This document shows positions 42,037 through 51,159 of a stretch of DNA of 64,000 bases, one piece after another. The notes under the pieces were generated by a model, which made no database searches, was not told the DNA's origin, and saw only the letters and a list, made by a program, of their open reading frames with translations. Position 1 is the first letter of the stretch. Each line of letters opens with the position of its first letter. The stretch is from Novosphingobium taihuense (lineage in GTDB: Bacteria; Pseudomonadota; Alphaproteobacteria; Sphingomonadales; Sphingomonadaceae). The DNA is taken from assembly GCF_007830315.1 (NCBI RefSeq), contig NZ_VLKJ01000001.1:806001-870000 (forward strand). The letters are read 5' to 3'. The position numbers and the translations under genes are program-made.

Positions 42037-43560
42037 TCAGTGTTTTGCGGTCGCAAGCCGTTCGGCGAAATCGAGCCTGGCAGTGAATGGGTCAGCGACA
42101 TGCGAAGCACCGCTCGCATCGATCAGCTGGACCTTGCTGTCATCCGCCGTAGCGGCAGGCCACGCGGGCACGCCGCCCTCAGCATCCGGACGCCCGGTGC
42201 GGGCGAAAGACACCCAGTAACGGTGCGTCAGCGTCGCCACCTTGATCTCGTTCGTGAGCGGGCGCGGGTCCTTGATCATGCCGCCACCATTCCCGCGAAC
42301 ATCCACCGTATCGAAGACATAGGGAAGTTCGCTGGCATGCGGCGCGCCACCCATTGCAGCGAACTCGGGCCGGGCGTAACCGAAGCGGAAGAGATAGGTC
42401 GGCTGTCGGGGAGCAAGCGCCCTCGCCACTGCGCGCGCCGGTTCGATGAACATGGCATCTGCCGAGGTGGATACTCCGACCGCAAGCCCGCCAACCTTGC
42501 CATCGGGATCATGTAGAGCTCGGGCTTCCTTTTCGTTCTCACCGTATGCCCCGAATATGACGTCCTTGTCGGTCGATCGGGGGAAGCCGTCAGCGGAATT
42601 GGCACCGACCATGACCGGAACCTGCGCGTAGATACCTGCAGCGGCACCATCGACGCCGGCGCCAAGGATCGTGCGGCCATCGACCATTGGCCCCGCATAA
42701 CCTGGCTTGCCCATCGTCATCATCGAAAGATCACCAGTGACTTGCTCGGCCGGAAGCGCACGCAGAGCCGCAGCATCAAGGCCAGGCGCGAAGGCAACGC
42801 CTGCAGCCGCGGACTGAGCAATGGTCGGCATGGGCAGTGCGCGCTCACGACCGCCCCCGCTTTCAATGATGACCTTGTGAAACAGGCCTCGCGCCATGGG
42901 AGATTGCAGCAGCATGTGCATCGACATGCCCCCTGCGCTTTCTCCGAAGACGGTGACATTGCCGGGATCGCCGCCGAACTTTGAAATGTTGGCCTTCACC
43001 CACTGCAGCGCCGCGATCTGGTCAAGATAGCCGAAGTTGCCGCCGAAACCCTCGGTGGCCAGCCCCGGATGAGCGAAGAAGCCAAAGCGGCCAAGGCGAT
43101 AATTGATGCTTACGAAGACCGCGCCGTCACGCGCGAAATTCTCTCCGGAGTATATGGCAGGCGATGATCCTCCATTCACGAAGCCACCGCCGTGAATCCA
43201 GACCATCACCGGCAGAGATGCCCCTTCCTTCGCCGCAGTCGGCTTCCAGACGTTGAGATACAGGCAGTCTTCGGAAGGCTTCGTGCGGATCGGTGCTGCA
43301 TCGGGCGGGAAAGGTGCCTGGGCACAGTCTGGCGCATAGGCCGTCGCTTCACGCTGCCCATTCCAGGCGGCCACAGGTTGCGGCGCCCGCCAGCGGTTCT
43401 CACCGACCGGCGGCGCAGCATAGGGAATGCCAAGGAAGCTGGACACAGTGCCCGCCGTGCTCCCCTTCACGGTTCCTGCGGTGGTCTGTGCAGTCTGGGC
43501 TGCCGCGATTGTCGGCAGCATTGCAGCGCTTGCTGCGATCAGCCACTTCAGCTTCTTCAT
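42037..43560 (-). CDS. Type-B carboxylesterase, secreted
   Basis: A 507-residue alpha/beta hydrolase of the carboxylesterase B family. It starts with a signal peptide (MKKLKWLIAASAAMLPTIAAAQ). The catalytic triad is recognisable: the nucleophile in FGESAGGMSMHM (Ser), an acidic site in the VGANSADGF region, and a His in GAPHASELPYVF. The oxyanion loop is WIHGGGFVNGG. It follows the GH3 gene by 4 bases and is coregulated with it. Removing acyl groups from a plant-derived glycoside before the glucosidase acts is a reasonable role. Confidence 0.92.
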   Translation of the reverse strand: MKKLKWLIAASAAMLPTIAAAQTAQTTAGTVKGSTAGTVSSFLGIPYAAPPVGENRWRAPQPVAAWNGQREATAYAPDCAQAPFPPDAAPIRTKPSEDCLYLNVWKPTAAKEGASLPVMVWIHGGGFVNGGSSPAIYSGENFARDGAVFVSINYRLGRFGFFAHPGLATEGFGGNFGYLDQIAALQWVKANISKFGGDPGNVTVFGESAGGMSMHMLLQSPMARGLFHKVIIESGGGRERALPMPTIAQSAAAGVAFAPGLDAAALRALPAEQVTGDLSMMTMGKPGYAGPMVDGRTILGAGVDGAAAGIYAQVPVMVGANSADGFPRSTDKDVIFGAYGENEKEARALHDPDGKVGGLAVGVSTSADAMFIEPARAVARALAPRQPTYLFRFGYARPEFAAMGGAPHASELPYVFDTVDVRGNGGGMIKDPRPLTNEIKVATLTHRYWVSFARTGRPDAEGGVPAWPAATADDSKVQLIDASGASHVADPFTARLDFAERLATAKH

Positions 43561-43564
43561 CAGG

Positions 43565-45775
43565 TCAATCCTTCCAGATCTTGCGCGACATCTTCACCTT
43601 GACCACGGCCCCAAGATCCTCCGCATTCTTGCCAAGAGCAAAGCCATATTCGCCGGCCGGCATCACCCAACCCCCATCCTTCCAGTCCGCGAGAAGACGG
43701 GGATCTATGGTTACCGTGACCTTCTGCTTTGCTCCCGGCTCGAGCGTGATGCGCTTGAACCCGACAAGCCGCTGCTTGGCTTCGCCAGCCCGGTTTACGA
43801 GATAGAGCTGGCCGACATCGTCGCCCTTGATCTTGCCCGTATTCGTTATGGTGAAGCTGGCGTTCAGGCCCGAAACCTTCAGTTCACTCGCAGAGAAGCT
43901 CGTATAGCTCAGGCCATACCCGAACGGGAACAGCGCCTTCTGCCCCTTGCGGGCGAACCAGCGATAACCGACGTCAGAGCCTTCGATGTCATAGTCCGAA
44001 TGCAGCTGGTCCTTGCCCGGTTCTGCATCCCCGGAGAAGTTGGGCTCGACCCAATCTGCGCCATCAAGCTTTGGACGCGGCAGCTGGCCAAGGCTTGCGG
44101 GAAATGTCACCGGCAGGCGTCCACCGGGATTGGTATCGCCGAACAACACGGAAGCGATGGCTGGCCCGCCACGTGCCCCTGCGTACCAGGCCTCGACAAC
44201 GCCAGCGACCTTGTCGAGCCAGGGCATGGCCACCGGGCCCCCGGTTTCTAGCACGACGATCGTGTTGGGGTTTGCGGCGGCAATCGCAGCAATCAGTGCG
44301 TCCTGCCCGTCGGGTAGCGAGAGATCAGGCTGGTCGAGCCCTTCGGTCCGCCATTCCGTGGCAAAGACGATCGCCACTTCGGCCTGCTTCGCCTTCTCCA
44401 CCGCATCGGCAATGTAGCGACCGTCGCGGAAAGTCACCGCAGCCGCTGGAGCCGCTGCCTTGATCGCAGCAAGCGGTGCCGATCGGTGATAGCTCTGTTG
44501 CATGAGCGCAGAGAACGGGCTGTCACCACCAAGCGATCGCGTCGCCGCGGGCCCCTTCTCGTCGTGCACGAGGCTCGAGCCTGATCCTGCCACCACGCCG
44601 CTGTCGGCATAGCCGCCGATCACAGCTATTGACTTGGCCGTCTTGGCGAGCGGCAGCACGCCATTGTTCTTCAGCAGGACGATGCCCTGCTTCGCCGTTT
44701 CCTCAGCGACTTGCGCGTTGGCGGCAAAGTCGATCTTGCCCCCAGGCTTGGTCGGGTTCCTGTCCAGACCCGCCGCGTAGATCGCGGTCAGCACGCGCCG
44801 GTTCATATCGTGGATCCGCGCGGCATAGGCAGGGTCGGAAGCTGCCTTGGCCTTCAGCACGTCGCCAAAGAACACTGCCTTGTCCAGTTGCTCACCCGAT
44901 TGTTGGTCCAGCCCGCCCAGTGCCGCTTCCACGCCCGGAACGGCACCCCAATCCGACATGACGAAGCCCTTGTAGCCCCAGGACTGCTTGAGCACCTTGT
45001 TCAACAGCCAATCGCTGGCGCAGGCCTGTTCGCCATGCACCCGGTTATAGGCGCACATCACCGATCCGGGCTGTCCCTTTTCGATCCCGATCTGGAAAGC
45101 AAGCAGATCGCTTTCACGCGCGGCACCTTCGGCGATCTTCACGTCGACATACTTGCGACCCGTCTCTTGCCCGTTGAGTGCGAAATGCTTGATCGTGGAA
45201 ATGATGCCGTTTGACTGGACACCCCGGATGGCCGCGGCCACCAGTTCTCCCGACAGAAGTGGATCTTCGGCGAGATATTCGAACGTGCGGCCATTGCGGG
45301 GATCGCGCATGAGATTCACGCCGCCTGCAAGGAGCACGTTGAAGCCCTTGGCCCGCGCTTCCGATCCGATCATCGCGCCGCCGTGATAGAGTACGTCGGG
45401 GCTCCACGTGGCGGCTTGCGCCAGACCCGATGGCAGCGCGGTTGCGCCATCCTTGCGCAATCCGCCCACCCAGCTCACGCCCAGCGAAGCATCGGTTTCT
45501 GTCAACGCGGGGATGCCAAGGCGGGGGATGCCTGGAATAAACCCGGCGCCCGGCACCGATCCTTCGGGCAGGACAGTGCCGGGCACGAAGGGAAGCGGCA
45601 TGATGCCATGGGTAAGCACCGTCTTTTCATCCCCGGACATCTGCTTTGCCACGGCATCTGCGCGCGCGACGCTCTTGGCAAGGTCGATCGCGGGGGCCTG
45701 CTCGGCTTGAGCAGTCCCAAAGGGAAGAGCCATCAGTCCCGCCACGCCCCAAGCCAGTCTGCTACGAACCTTCAT
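43565..45775 (-). CDS. GH3 family beta-glucosidase, periplasmic
   Basis: A 736-residue glycoside hydrolase family 3 enzyme. After a signal peptide ending in GTAQA come the N-terminal TIM barrel with KHFALNGQETGRKYVD, the catalytic Asp in GFVMSDWGAVPG, the second domain with GSGSSLV and VVLETGGPVAMPWL, and a C-terminal fibronectin-like domain with FPFGYGLSYTSF. It should cleave beta-linked glucosides. The ATG at 45775 is preferred over a GTG one codon earlier. It is the first gene of the pair with the carboxylesterase and diverges from the LacI gene. Confidence 0.94.
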   Translation of the reverse strand: MKVRSRLAWGVAGLMALPFGTAQAEQAPAIDLAKSVARADAVAKQMSGDEKTVLTHGIMPLPFVPGTVLPEGSVPGAGFIPGIPRLGIPALTETDASLGVSWVGGLRKDGATALPSGLAQAATWSPDVLYHGGAMIGSEARAKGFNVLLAGGVNLMRDPRNGRTFEYLAEDPLLSGELVAAAIRGVQSNGIISTIKHFALNGQETGRKYVDVKIAEGAARESDLLAFQIGIEKGQPGSVMCAYNRVHGEQACASDWLLNKVLKQSWGYKGFVMSDWGAVPGVEAALGGLDQQSGEQLDKAVFFGDVLKAKAASDPAYAARIHDMNRRVLTAIYAAGLDRNPTKPGGKIDFAANAQVAEETAKQGIVLLKNNGVLPLAKTAKSIAVIGGYADSGVVAGSGSSLVHDEKGPAATRSLGGDSPFSALMQQSYHRSAPLAAIKAAAPAAAVTFRDGRYIADAVEKAKQAEVAIVFATEWRTEGLDQPDLSLPDGQDALIAAIAAANPNTIVVLETGGPVAMPWLDKVAGVVEAWYAGARGGPAIASVLFGDTNPGGRLPVTFPASLGQLPRPKLDGADWVEPNFSGDAEPGKDQLHSDYDIEGSDVGYRWFARKGQKALFPFGYGLSYTSFSASELKVSGLNASFTITNTGKIKGDDVGQLYLVNRAGEAKQRLVGFKRITLEPGAKQKVTVTIDPRLLADWKDGGWVMPAGEYGFALGKNAEDLGAVVKVKMSRKIWKD

Positions 45776-45981
45776 CACATTTCCATCCTGAAATCAGATT
45801 GTTACGAGTTCTTCGAATGTTAGCCAAGGCCAGCGTCTACGTCGATTGCCCTACGGAAGGGACGCGTCTGCGACATGCTGGAAATCGCACGATGGCGAGG
45901 AGCGCGTTTCAGTCGTCAACCTCTCATCCCCCTGTCGTGCGTCATGATTTTCCCGCGCTTTCAATGAATTTCTGCGTTAAA

Positions 45982-45997
45982 TTGGCAACGCTGTCAA
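45982..45997. promoter_or_regulatory. LacI-family operator between GH3 and the LacI gene
   Basis: TTGGCAACGCTGTCAA, differing from the core at 39754-39769 only at the tenth base (C for T). It lies 65 bases before the LacI ATG and about 200 bases from the GH3 start, so it probably autoregulates the repressor and may act on the glucosidase. A loose second half-site (GCGCTGTCA) follows at 46003-46011. The rest of the 286-base gap (45776-46061) holds no gene. Confidence 0.78.
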
Positions 45998-46061
45998 GAT
46001 TGCGCTGTCATGCGGCAAGAGGGTGTTGGCAACCTGCTATGGAAACGTTCATATAAGGGCC

Positions 46062-47099
46062 ATGGACAACACATCAAAACGGCGCAGCGGCGCTCACGCG
46101 ACAATGGAAGACGTGGCGCGCCTGGCCGGAGTTTCCCTCAAAAGCGTTTCCCGCGTGATCAATCGGGAGCCACACGTCTCCCCGAAGCTTCGGGCCAAAG
46201 TCGATGCCGCCATCGCGGCGTTAGATTACGTTCCTGACATGGCGGCGCGTTCTCTTGCCGGGTCCCGCACCTTCATCATCGGCCTGCTCATCGACAATCC
46301 CAGCCCCAACTACACCATGAAGGTGCAGACCGGCGTCTACCGCGCCTGCAGCGAGGGGCAGTACCACCTGCGGATCGACCAGATCGATTCAACGCAGCCG
46401 AACGCAGGGCTCGAGGCGTCCCTCGCCGCGATCCTGCGCAACAGTCGCTGCGATGGCTTCGTGCTGACGCCTCCATTGACCGACAATCCAGTCGTCCTCG
46501 ATTTCTTTGATCGCGAAGGGGTCGATTATGTGCGTATTGCACCGGACATTGACCCGGCCCGCGCACCGGGCGTGATCATGGACGACTTTGCAGCCGCAAG
46601 CGTCGTGGCGAAGCACTTCTGGTCACTCGGACATCGTCGTTTCGGCCTCGTCACCGGGCCAGAATCTCATGGTGCCTCGCACTTCAGACGCAAGGGGTTC
46701 TTGCACGCACTCGAAGAACTGGGTGCAACGGAACCGGTTTTCGAGGCCAATGGCCGCTTCGAATTCGAAGGGGGGATCGAGGCCGGCCTGGAACTGCTCA
46801 GGGCCAATCCACGCCCGACGGCAATCTTTGCTACCAATGACGACTCAGCAGCGGGGCTGATGGTTGCCTGTTCGCGAAGCGGACTTTCGGTACCACGCGA
46901 CGTCTCTGTCTGCGGCTTCGACGACAGCTGGGTAGCGAGGTCGGTTTGGCCTTATCTCACCACGATCTACCAGCCTATCGAAGAAATGGGCTATTTCGCA
47001 GCGCAGCTCATCCTTGATCGCGAACGTGACCGGCAAAAGCTCGTCACCTTGCCGTTCAGGCTGGTAGTGAGAGATTCGGTGGCTGAGGCACCAAGCTGA
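46062..47099 (+). CDS. LacI family transcriptional regulator
   Basis: A 345-residue repressor. The N-terminal helix-turn-helix (MEDVARLAGVSLKSVSRVIN) and hinge (YVPDMAARSLAGSRT) are intact. A periplasmic-binding-protein-like sugar domain follows with FIIGLLIDNPSPNY, GHRRFGLVTGPESHGAS, FATNDDSAAGLM and VCGFDDSW. AAGGGC precedes the ATG at 46062. The operators at 39752, 45982 and 49496 are its most likely sites. It probably senses an oligosaccharide or glycoside degradation product. Confidence 0.93.
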   Translation: MDNTSKRRSGAHATMEDVARLAGVSLKSVSRVINREPHVSPKLRAKVDAAIAALDYVPDMAARSLAGSRTFIIGLLIDNPSPNYTMKVQTGVYRACSEGQYHLRIDQIDSTQPNAGLEASLAAILRNSRCDGFVLTPPLTDNPVVLDFFDREGVDYVRIAPDIDPARAPGVIMDDFAAASVVAKHFWSLGHRRFGLVTGPESHGASHFRRKGFLHALEELGATEPVFEANGRFEFEGGIEAGLELLRANPRPTAIFATNDDSAAGLMVACSRSGLSVPRDVSVCGFDDSWVARSVWPYLTTIYQPIEEMGYFAAQLILDRERDRQKLVTLPFRLVVRDSVAEAPS

Positions 47100-47153
47100 C
47101 GAACCCTCGCGCGCTTGATTGACAGAGCGCTGATTTGCGTTCTGCCATAGAGA

Positions 47154-47181
47154 ACGGGCGAAACCTTGCGGCCCCGCCCGT
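47154..47181. terminator. Hairpin between LacI gene and convergent TonB receptor
   Basis: ACGGGCG (47154-47160) pairs with CGCCCGT (47175-47181), followed by CCTTTG. It lies in the 124-base gap between the two convergent stops. Loop pairing may lengthen the stem. Moderate support only. Confidence 0.5.
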
Positions 47182-47223
47182 CCTTTGCCGACCTAACCCT
47201 CATGCCAGTCGGCAAGATGGGAA

Positions 47224-49461
47224 TCAGAACTTCACGCCAGCCCGGACACCAAAGGTGCGCGGATCGGAGAACGTGACTGACCCGAATGCACCAACGCCCG
47301 CACCGGTCACCACGAGATTGTTCTCGAGGTTCTCGACAAAGCCCGCCACGTAGAAACGATCGTTCGGTGCATTGTAGGTGATCGAAGCGTCGGTCTTGCT
47401 AAAGCCGGGCTGCAGGAAATAGACGTAATTCGCCAAATCGGTCACTTCATATTGTCCACGCGCCGCAGTTTGGACGTCGAGCACAACTTTGCCGTCACCG
47501 ACGGGTATCGTGTAGTTGGCACCGGCGACCCAGCTCCACTTGGGGCTGCGGTTCAATGCACGGCCTGCAAAATTGACCGAGCGGAAGCCTGTTGACGATG
47601 TGGCATCGGCATAGGTCGGTGCAAAAGTATCGTACCTCGCATCGAGGTAGTTGAGCGCGAGACGGACCGAGAAGTTGTCGATCGGCTGAATTACCGCATC
47701 AAGTTCGACGCCATCGACCTTGGCCTTTGCGGCATTACTCGTTACCTGGCAGGGACCGCCGCAAGCATTCGAAACGGCAGAGAGTTGCAGACCCGAATAG
47801 TCGTAGTGGAAGACGGTTCCGTTCAGGCGAAATTCCGGGCTGATCTTGAACTTAAATCCTGCTTCGTAAGCGGTCAGCGTTTCCGGGTCATAATACAGGT
47901 CGCTTGCCGAGAGGGCGCAATTCGGACCCTTGCCGGTTTCGCAACCGTCGTTGAAGCCGCCTGCCTTGTAGCCGGTCGAAACCGAGGCAAAGACAAGACC
48001 CAGCGGGCTATCGTAATCGATCCCTGCGCGCCAGGTGACCTTGCTGAATGTGCGCTTGGCATTGTTGGTCTGGAACGTGTTGCGGACGATGAACGTCCCG
48101 ATGTTCGACGAATCGACGACCGACGAATAGATGTCGAGCACCGTTGCGCCAACGCGTGACTTGAGATCGCTCGAATAACGCACGCCACCGGTCAGCTTGA
48201 GGCCGGTAGCGATCTCGTACGTAGCCTGCCCGAATAAGGACTTGTTTTCGGCAATGGTGGGCTTCTGCGGGAAGCCAAATCGGCTGTTGGGAGCAAGGAG
48301 GTTGTTGATGAAGAAGGCAATGCCCGACTTCTCCTTGAAGTAGTAACCGCCGACCTGGACCTGAAGCGGGCCATCGCCGCCATATGCGAGGCGCAGTTCG
48401 TGCGAGGTCTGCCAGTAGCTACCATAGAAATCTGCTGTAACTGGGGTCGCGCCAAGGTTGCTAAATTCCTTGCGGTCGGACTCGCGATAGGAACCGAGGT
48501 ACGTCAGCGTGACATTACCCATCGTGTAATTGAGCTCGCCCATCAGGCCCCGGTCGGTGTTGTCGCGAAAGGTGTACTGTCCCTGCGGGTTTGACAGGAC
48601 ACGACCGGCCTTGGCCGAAGGATCGAGATAGGTCGGACGCTCATACGTCTGGCGACCGCCGCTAACGATATTGGAGTAGAAATTCGAGACCGGCACGCCA
48701 TTTGACGGGCTACCCTTCTGCCAGCTGTAATCGCCGACAAGGAGCAGGCTGAAGTCCGACGAAGGCTTGAACAGCGCTGAGAGGCGGACGGTCTTGTTGT
48801 CCTTGAACTTTCCGATACCGATACCGTCAGCAGCGTTGCCATCGATCAAGTAGCTGTCGCGCTGGTCGATGTTGGCAGCCACGCGGAATGCGATTGAATC
48901 GCTTGCCGCCAGATTGATTGCCGCAGTTGCGTTGATCGCATCGAAGCTGCCGTATGTTGCGTCAACACGTGCGCCTGTTTCGAACTTGGGCTGCACCGAG
49001 ATCACGTTGATAACACCAGCGGTCGAGTTGCGACCATAGAGTGTGCCTTGCGGGCCGCGCAGCACTTCGACGCGCTCGATGTCGAAGAAGGAAACTTCCT
49101 GCGATTGCGGACGGGCGAGATAGATGCCGTTGAGCATGAAGGCGGCCGAAGGGTCACCTTTTTCAGTACCATCGGTCGACGTCACGCCGCGGATCGTGAT
49201 CTGCAGGCCATTGCCGCGAACGATCGAAAGGTTCGGCACGGATTCTTCGAGCTGGGTCGGGTTGGTAATGCCCGATTGAATGAGATCGTCACCGCCGACA
49301 GCAGTCATCGCGATAGGCGTTTTCGACAGAAGCGACGACGTGCGATTGGCCGTTACAACAATGTCACCACTGTCAGTGGTGTCGCTTGCGTCCTGAGCAA
49401 ACACCGGCGTCGCCGCAAGCGCCAAGACCGAAGCGAGACACGCGAACCGCAGTTTTTTCAT
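47224..49461 (-). CDS. TonB-dependent receptor, probably for glycosides
   Basis: A 745-residue outer-membrane receptor. Signal peptide ends at PVFAQD. The mature start DIVVTANRTSSLLSKTPIAMTAV is the sphingomonad-type plug beginning; FDIERVEVLRGPQGTLYGRNSTAGVINVIS is the plug core; the barrel ends in RTFGVRAGVKF. Extracellular loops carry two Cys pairs (CETGKGPNC and CGGPC). GGGAGGA sits 7 bases before the ATG at 49461, which is therefore preferred over the one at 49467. It lies beside GH3, carboxylesterase and LacI, and a LacI-like palindrome lies upstream, so it probably imports a (possibly acylated) glycoside. Confidence 0.92.
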   Translation of the reverse strand: MKKLRFACLASVLALAATPVFAQDASDTTDSGDIVVTANRTSSLLSKTPIAMTAVGGDDLIQSGITNPTQLEESVPNLSIVRGNGLQITIRGVTSTDGTEKGDPSAAFMLNGIYLARPQSQEVSFFDIERVEVLRGPQGTLYGRNSTAGVINVISVQPKFETGARVDATYGSFDAINATAAINLAASDSIAFRVAANIDQRDSYLIDGNAADGIGIGKFKDNKTVRLSALFKPSSDFSLLLVGDYSWQKGSPSNGVPVSNFYSNIVSGGRQTYERPTYLDPSAKAGRVLSNPQGQYTFRDNTDRGLMGELNYTMGNVTLTYLGSYRESDRKEFSNLGATPVTADFYGSYWQTSHELRLAYGGDGPLQVQVGGYYFKEKSGIAFFINNLLAPNSRFGFPQKPTIAENKSLFGQATYEIATGLKLTGGVRYSSDLKSRVGATVLDIYSSVVDSSNIGTFIVRNTFQTNNAKRTFSKVTWRAGIDYDSPLGLVFASVSTGYKAGGFNDGCETGKGPNCALSASDLYYDPETLTAYEAGFKFKISPEFRLNGTVFHYDYSGLQLSAVSNACGGPCQVTSNAAKAKVDGVELDAVIQPIDNFSVRLALNYLDARYDTFAPTYADATSSTGFRSVNFAGRALNRSPKWSWVAGANYTIPVGDGKVVLDVQTAARGQYEVTDLANYVYFLQPGFSKTDASITYNAPNDRFYVAGFVENLENNLVVTGAGVGAFGSVTFSDPRTFGVRAGVKF

Positions 49462-50115
49462 GGTCATTCCTCCCTTTCAAACGCATCGTTGCGCGCAGAC
49501 AGCGCTGTCATGAAAGGGGGGATCTCGCCAGATCAATGATCCGGTCGACACGCCTGTGGCATCCCCTTCCTGTCACGGCGTTTGTACGCGCGATGTTATT
49601 TTGTATGTCTGGCATAGCTGTTTTGACAGCGCAAGCCAATTGTGATGCAGTCCGACTATCGTTTTGCATGGGTCGGGTTAGTAGAGAGATCACCCGCAGA
49701 AGCCGATCTCGACGAAGCACGTATTCCGACCTTGCCGACGTCGGCGTGCTGTCGGCCATGGTGGGGGTTGAGGGCACGCGCTACACCCCCGGTCGGTGAG
49801 GCCGCGGCAGGACTTTGATCAGGGCGGTGTCGGGCCCCTCGCCGCACTTGAGTCAATTCGGAAGCTGCGCCGCGCTCCGTTGTGTCCCCGGACGCAAGCA
49901 AGCCGGTTCAGACCGCACAAGCATTGGCCAAGGGCTGCCAGTAGTCGCATCGGCAGGGCCTGCCCGGCTGCAAAGGCCTGGGCGAGTGCTTCTGCTCAGG
50001 CGCCGTCGCTGCGCGGCCTCGCCCATGCGAGGGTCGCGCGAACAATGGACTGCGCGAGAGCCTACATAGGCGCACCCGACTTGAAAACCGCACAAGTGTC
50101 ATTGCTGCTAGCGGT
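49462..50115. other. Gene-free stretch of about 650 bases
   Basis: This gap separates the TonB receptor start from the LysR stop. Near its left end are the receptor's ribosome site, a LacI-like palindrome, and a TTGACA at 49623-49628 that resembles a -35 box. The right half (about 49680-50110) is G+C-rich but no open reading frame has a recognisable motif, ribosome site or neighbour logic. I see no tRNA or small-RNA structure in it. It may be a decayed gene. Confidence 0.5.
49496..49511. promoter_or_regulatory. LacI-like operator upstream of the TonB receptor
   Basis: CAGACAGCGCTGTCAT, with a perfect 12-base palindromic core GACAGCGCTGTC (49498-49509), 35 bases before the receptor ATG. It matches the two stronger LacI sites at most core positions (C-x-GCG/ACG centre, TGTC arm) but is weaker at the outer bases. 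Assignment to the LacI at 46062 is inferred. Confidence 0.55.
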
Positions 50116-51015
50116 TCAAAACATGTCCCAATAGGGCGGATCGCCAAAACTGGTCCGAAGGCTCTCACCGAAGGCCTTTATCTTCGCTGCGGCGCCATGG
50201 TCGCGGGGATAAGTCAGGAAGAGCTCCGCGCCCTCGGCTGGCCACCCTATGTCCACGACAGTCAGAGTACCCTGCCGGACTTCGTCGTACACGAAAAAGC
50301 TTGGGAACAGGGCCAGTCCCAAACCCGCCATTGCGGCATCGCGCATGACGATGCCGTTATTGACCCGCAGCGCACTTCGCGGCCTGACAACGGACCAGCC
50401 CGTGCCAACGGCAAATCGCCAATCCCCCGAACGGTTGGCATAGAGAATGCCGCTGTGGTCCTCGAGGTCTTTCAGAGCCGTGGGCGTCCCTCTGTTTGCG
50501 AGATAGTCGGGCGACGCAACCAGCAATCGGCGGCTCCTTGCCAGCCTGCGTGCAATCAGGCGACTATCGCCGATAGCCCCATGGCGCAGGACTGCGTCGA
50601 AGCCGCCGGTCGCCGCGTCGACAAAGCCGTCGTCGAGTTCCAGCGACATTTCGATGGCCGGATTGTCTTTGAGGAAGTTCGCGATCGCCGGACTCAGATG
50701 CAAGATTCCGAAGCCTACCGGTGCTGATATCCGCAGCGGTCCGGCCAGCTTCCCGCTGCTGGCGTCAACCTCGGCAGCAGCTTCTTCGATCTCGCGCATG
50801 ATGCGCTGCGCGCGCGACAGGAAGGCCTGCCCAGCGCTGGTCAGCGTCAGCTTGCGCGTAGAGCGCTGAAGCAAGGTTACTCCAAGACTGCGTTCCAGTT
50901 CGGCAAGCCTCTCACTGACAACCGACTTGGCAAGGTTGAGCCGTCTTGAAGCGGCACTGATCGAGGTTTCCTCGACCGTGGCGATGAAGGCGGCGATACC
51001 GTCAAGCTTCATCAT
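50116..51015 (-). CDS. LysR family transcriptional regulator
   Basis: A 299-residue LysR regulator. N-terminal helix-turn-helix: FIATVEETSISAASRRLNLAKSVVSERLAELERSLGVTLL. The coinducer domain has GPLRISAPVGFGILHLSP and HGAIGDSRLIARRL. Two tandem ATGs (51015, 51012) are possible. It is divergent from the SDR gene, with a perfect 16-base palindrome in the shared promoter region, the classical LysR target-gene arrangement. Confidence 0.92.
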   Translation of the reverse strand: MMKLDGIAAFIATVEETSISAASRRLNLAKSVVSERLAELERSLGVTLLQRSTRKLTLTSAGQAFLSRAQRIMREIEEAAAEVDASSGKLAGPLRISAPVGFGILHLSPAIANFLKDNPAIEMSLELDDGFVDAATGGFDAVLRHGAIGDSRLIARRLARSRRLLVASPDYLANRGTPTALKDLEDHSGILYANRSGDWRFAVGTGWSVVRPRSALRVNNGIVMRDAAMAGLGLALFPSFFVYDEVRQGTLTVVDIGWPAEGAELFLTYPRDHGAAAKIKAFGESLRTSFGDPPYWDMF

Positions 51016-51034
51016 CGTTCGGTTTTTCCGTCAG

Positions 51035-51050
51035 CCAATTCCGGAATTGG
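51035..51050. promoter_or_regulatory. Perfect palindrome in the LysR/SDR divergent promoter
   Basis: CCAATTCCGGAATTGG is a 16-base perfect palindrome 20 bases before the LysR ATG and 110 bases before the SDR ATG. It contains an ATT-N4-AAT core and is flanked by a GCC/GGC pair. It is a strong candidate for the LysR binding site. Confidence 0.7.
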
Positions 51051-51159
51051 ATGGCTAGTTTGAACGATGCACTATCGGCATCTTCAGGTCCAGACAGCGA
51101 GACGGCAAAGGCACTTACACGACCTGTCCCGCTGGAACGCAAACCAATGGAGACTGATC

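Noticed and set aside
49800..50115. A tRNA or small structured RNA in the gene-free stretch
   Set aside because: I found no cloverleaf, no T-loop sequence and no paired stems beyond chance.
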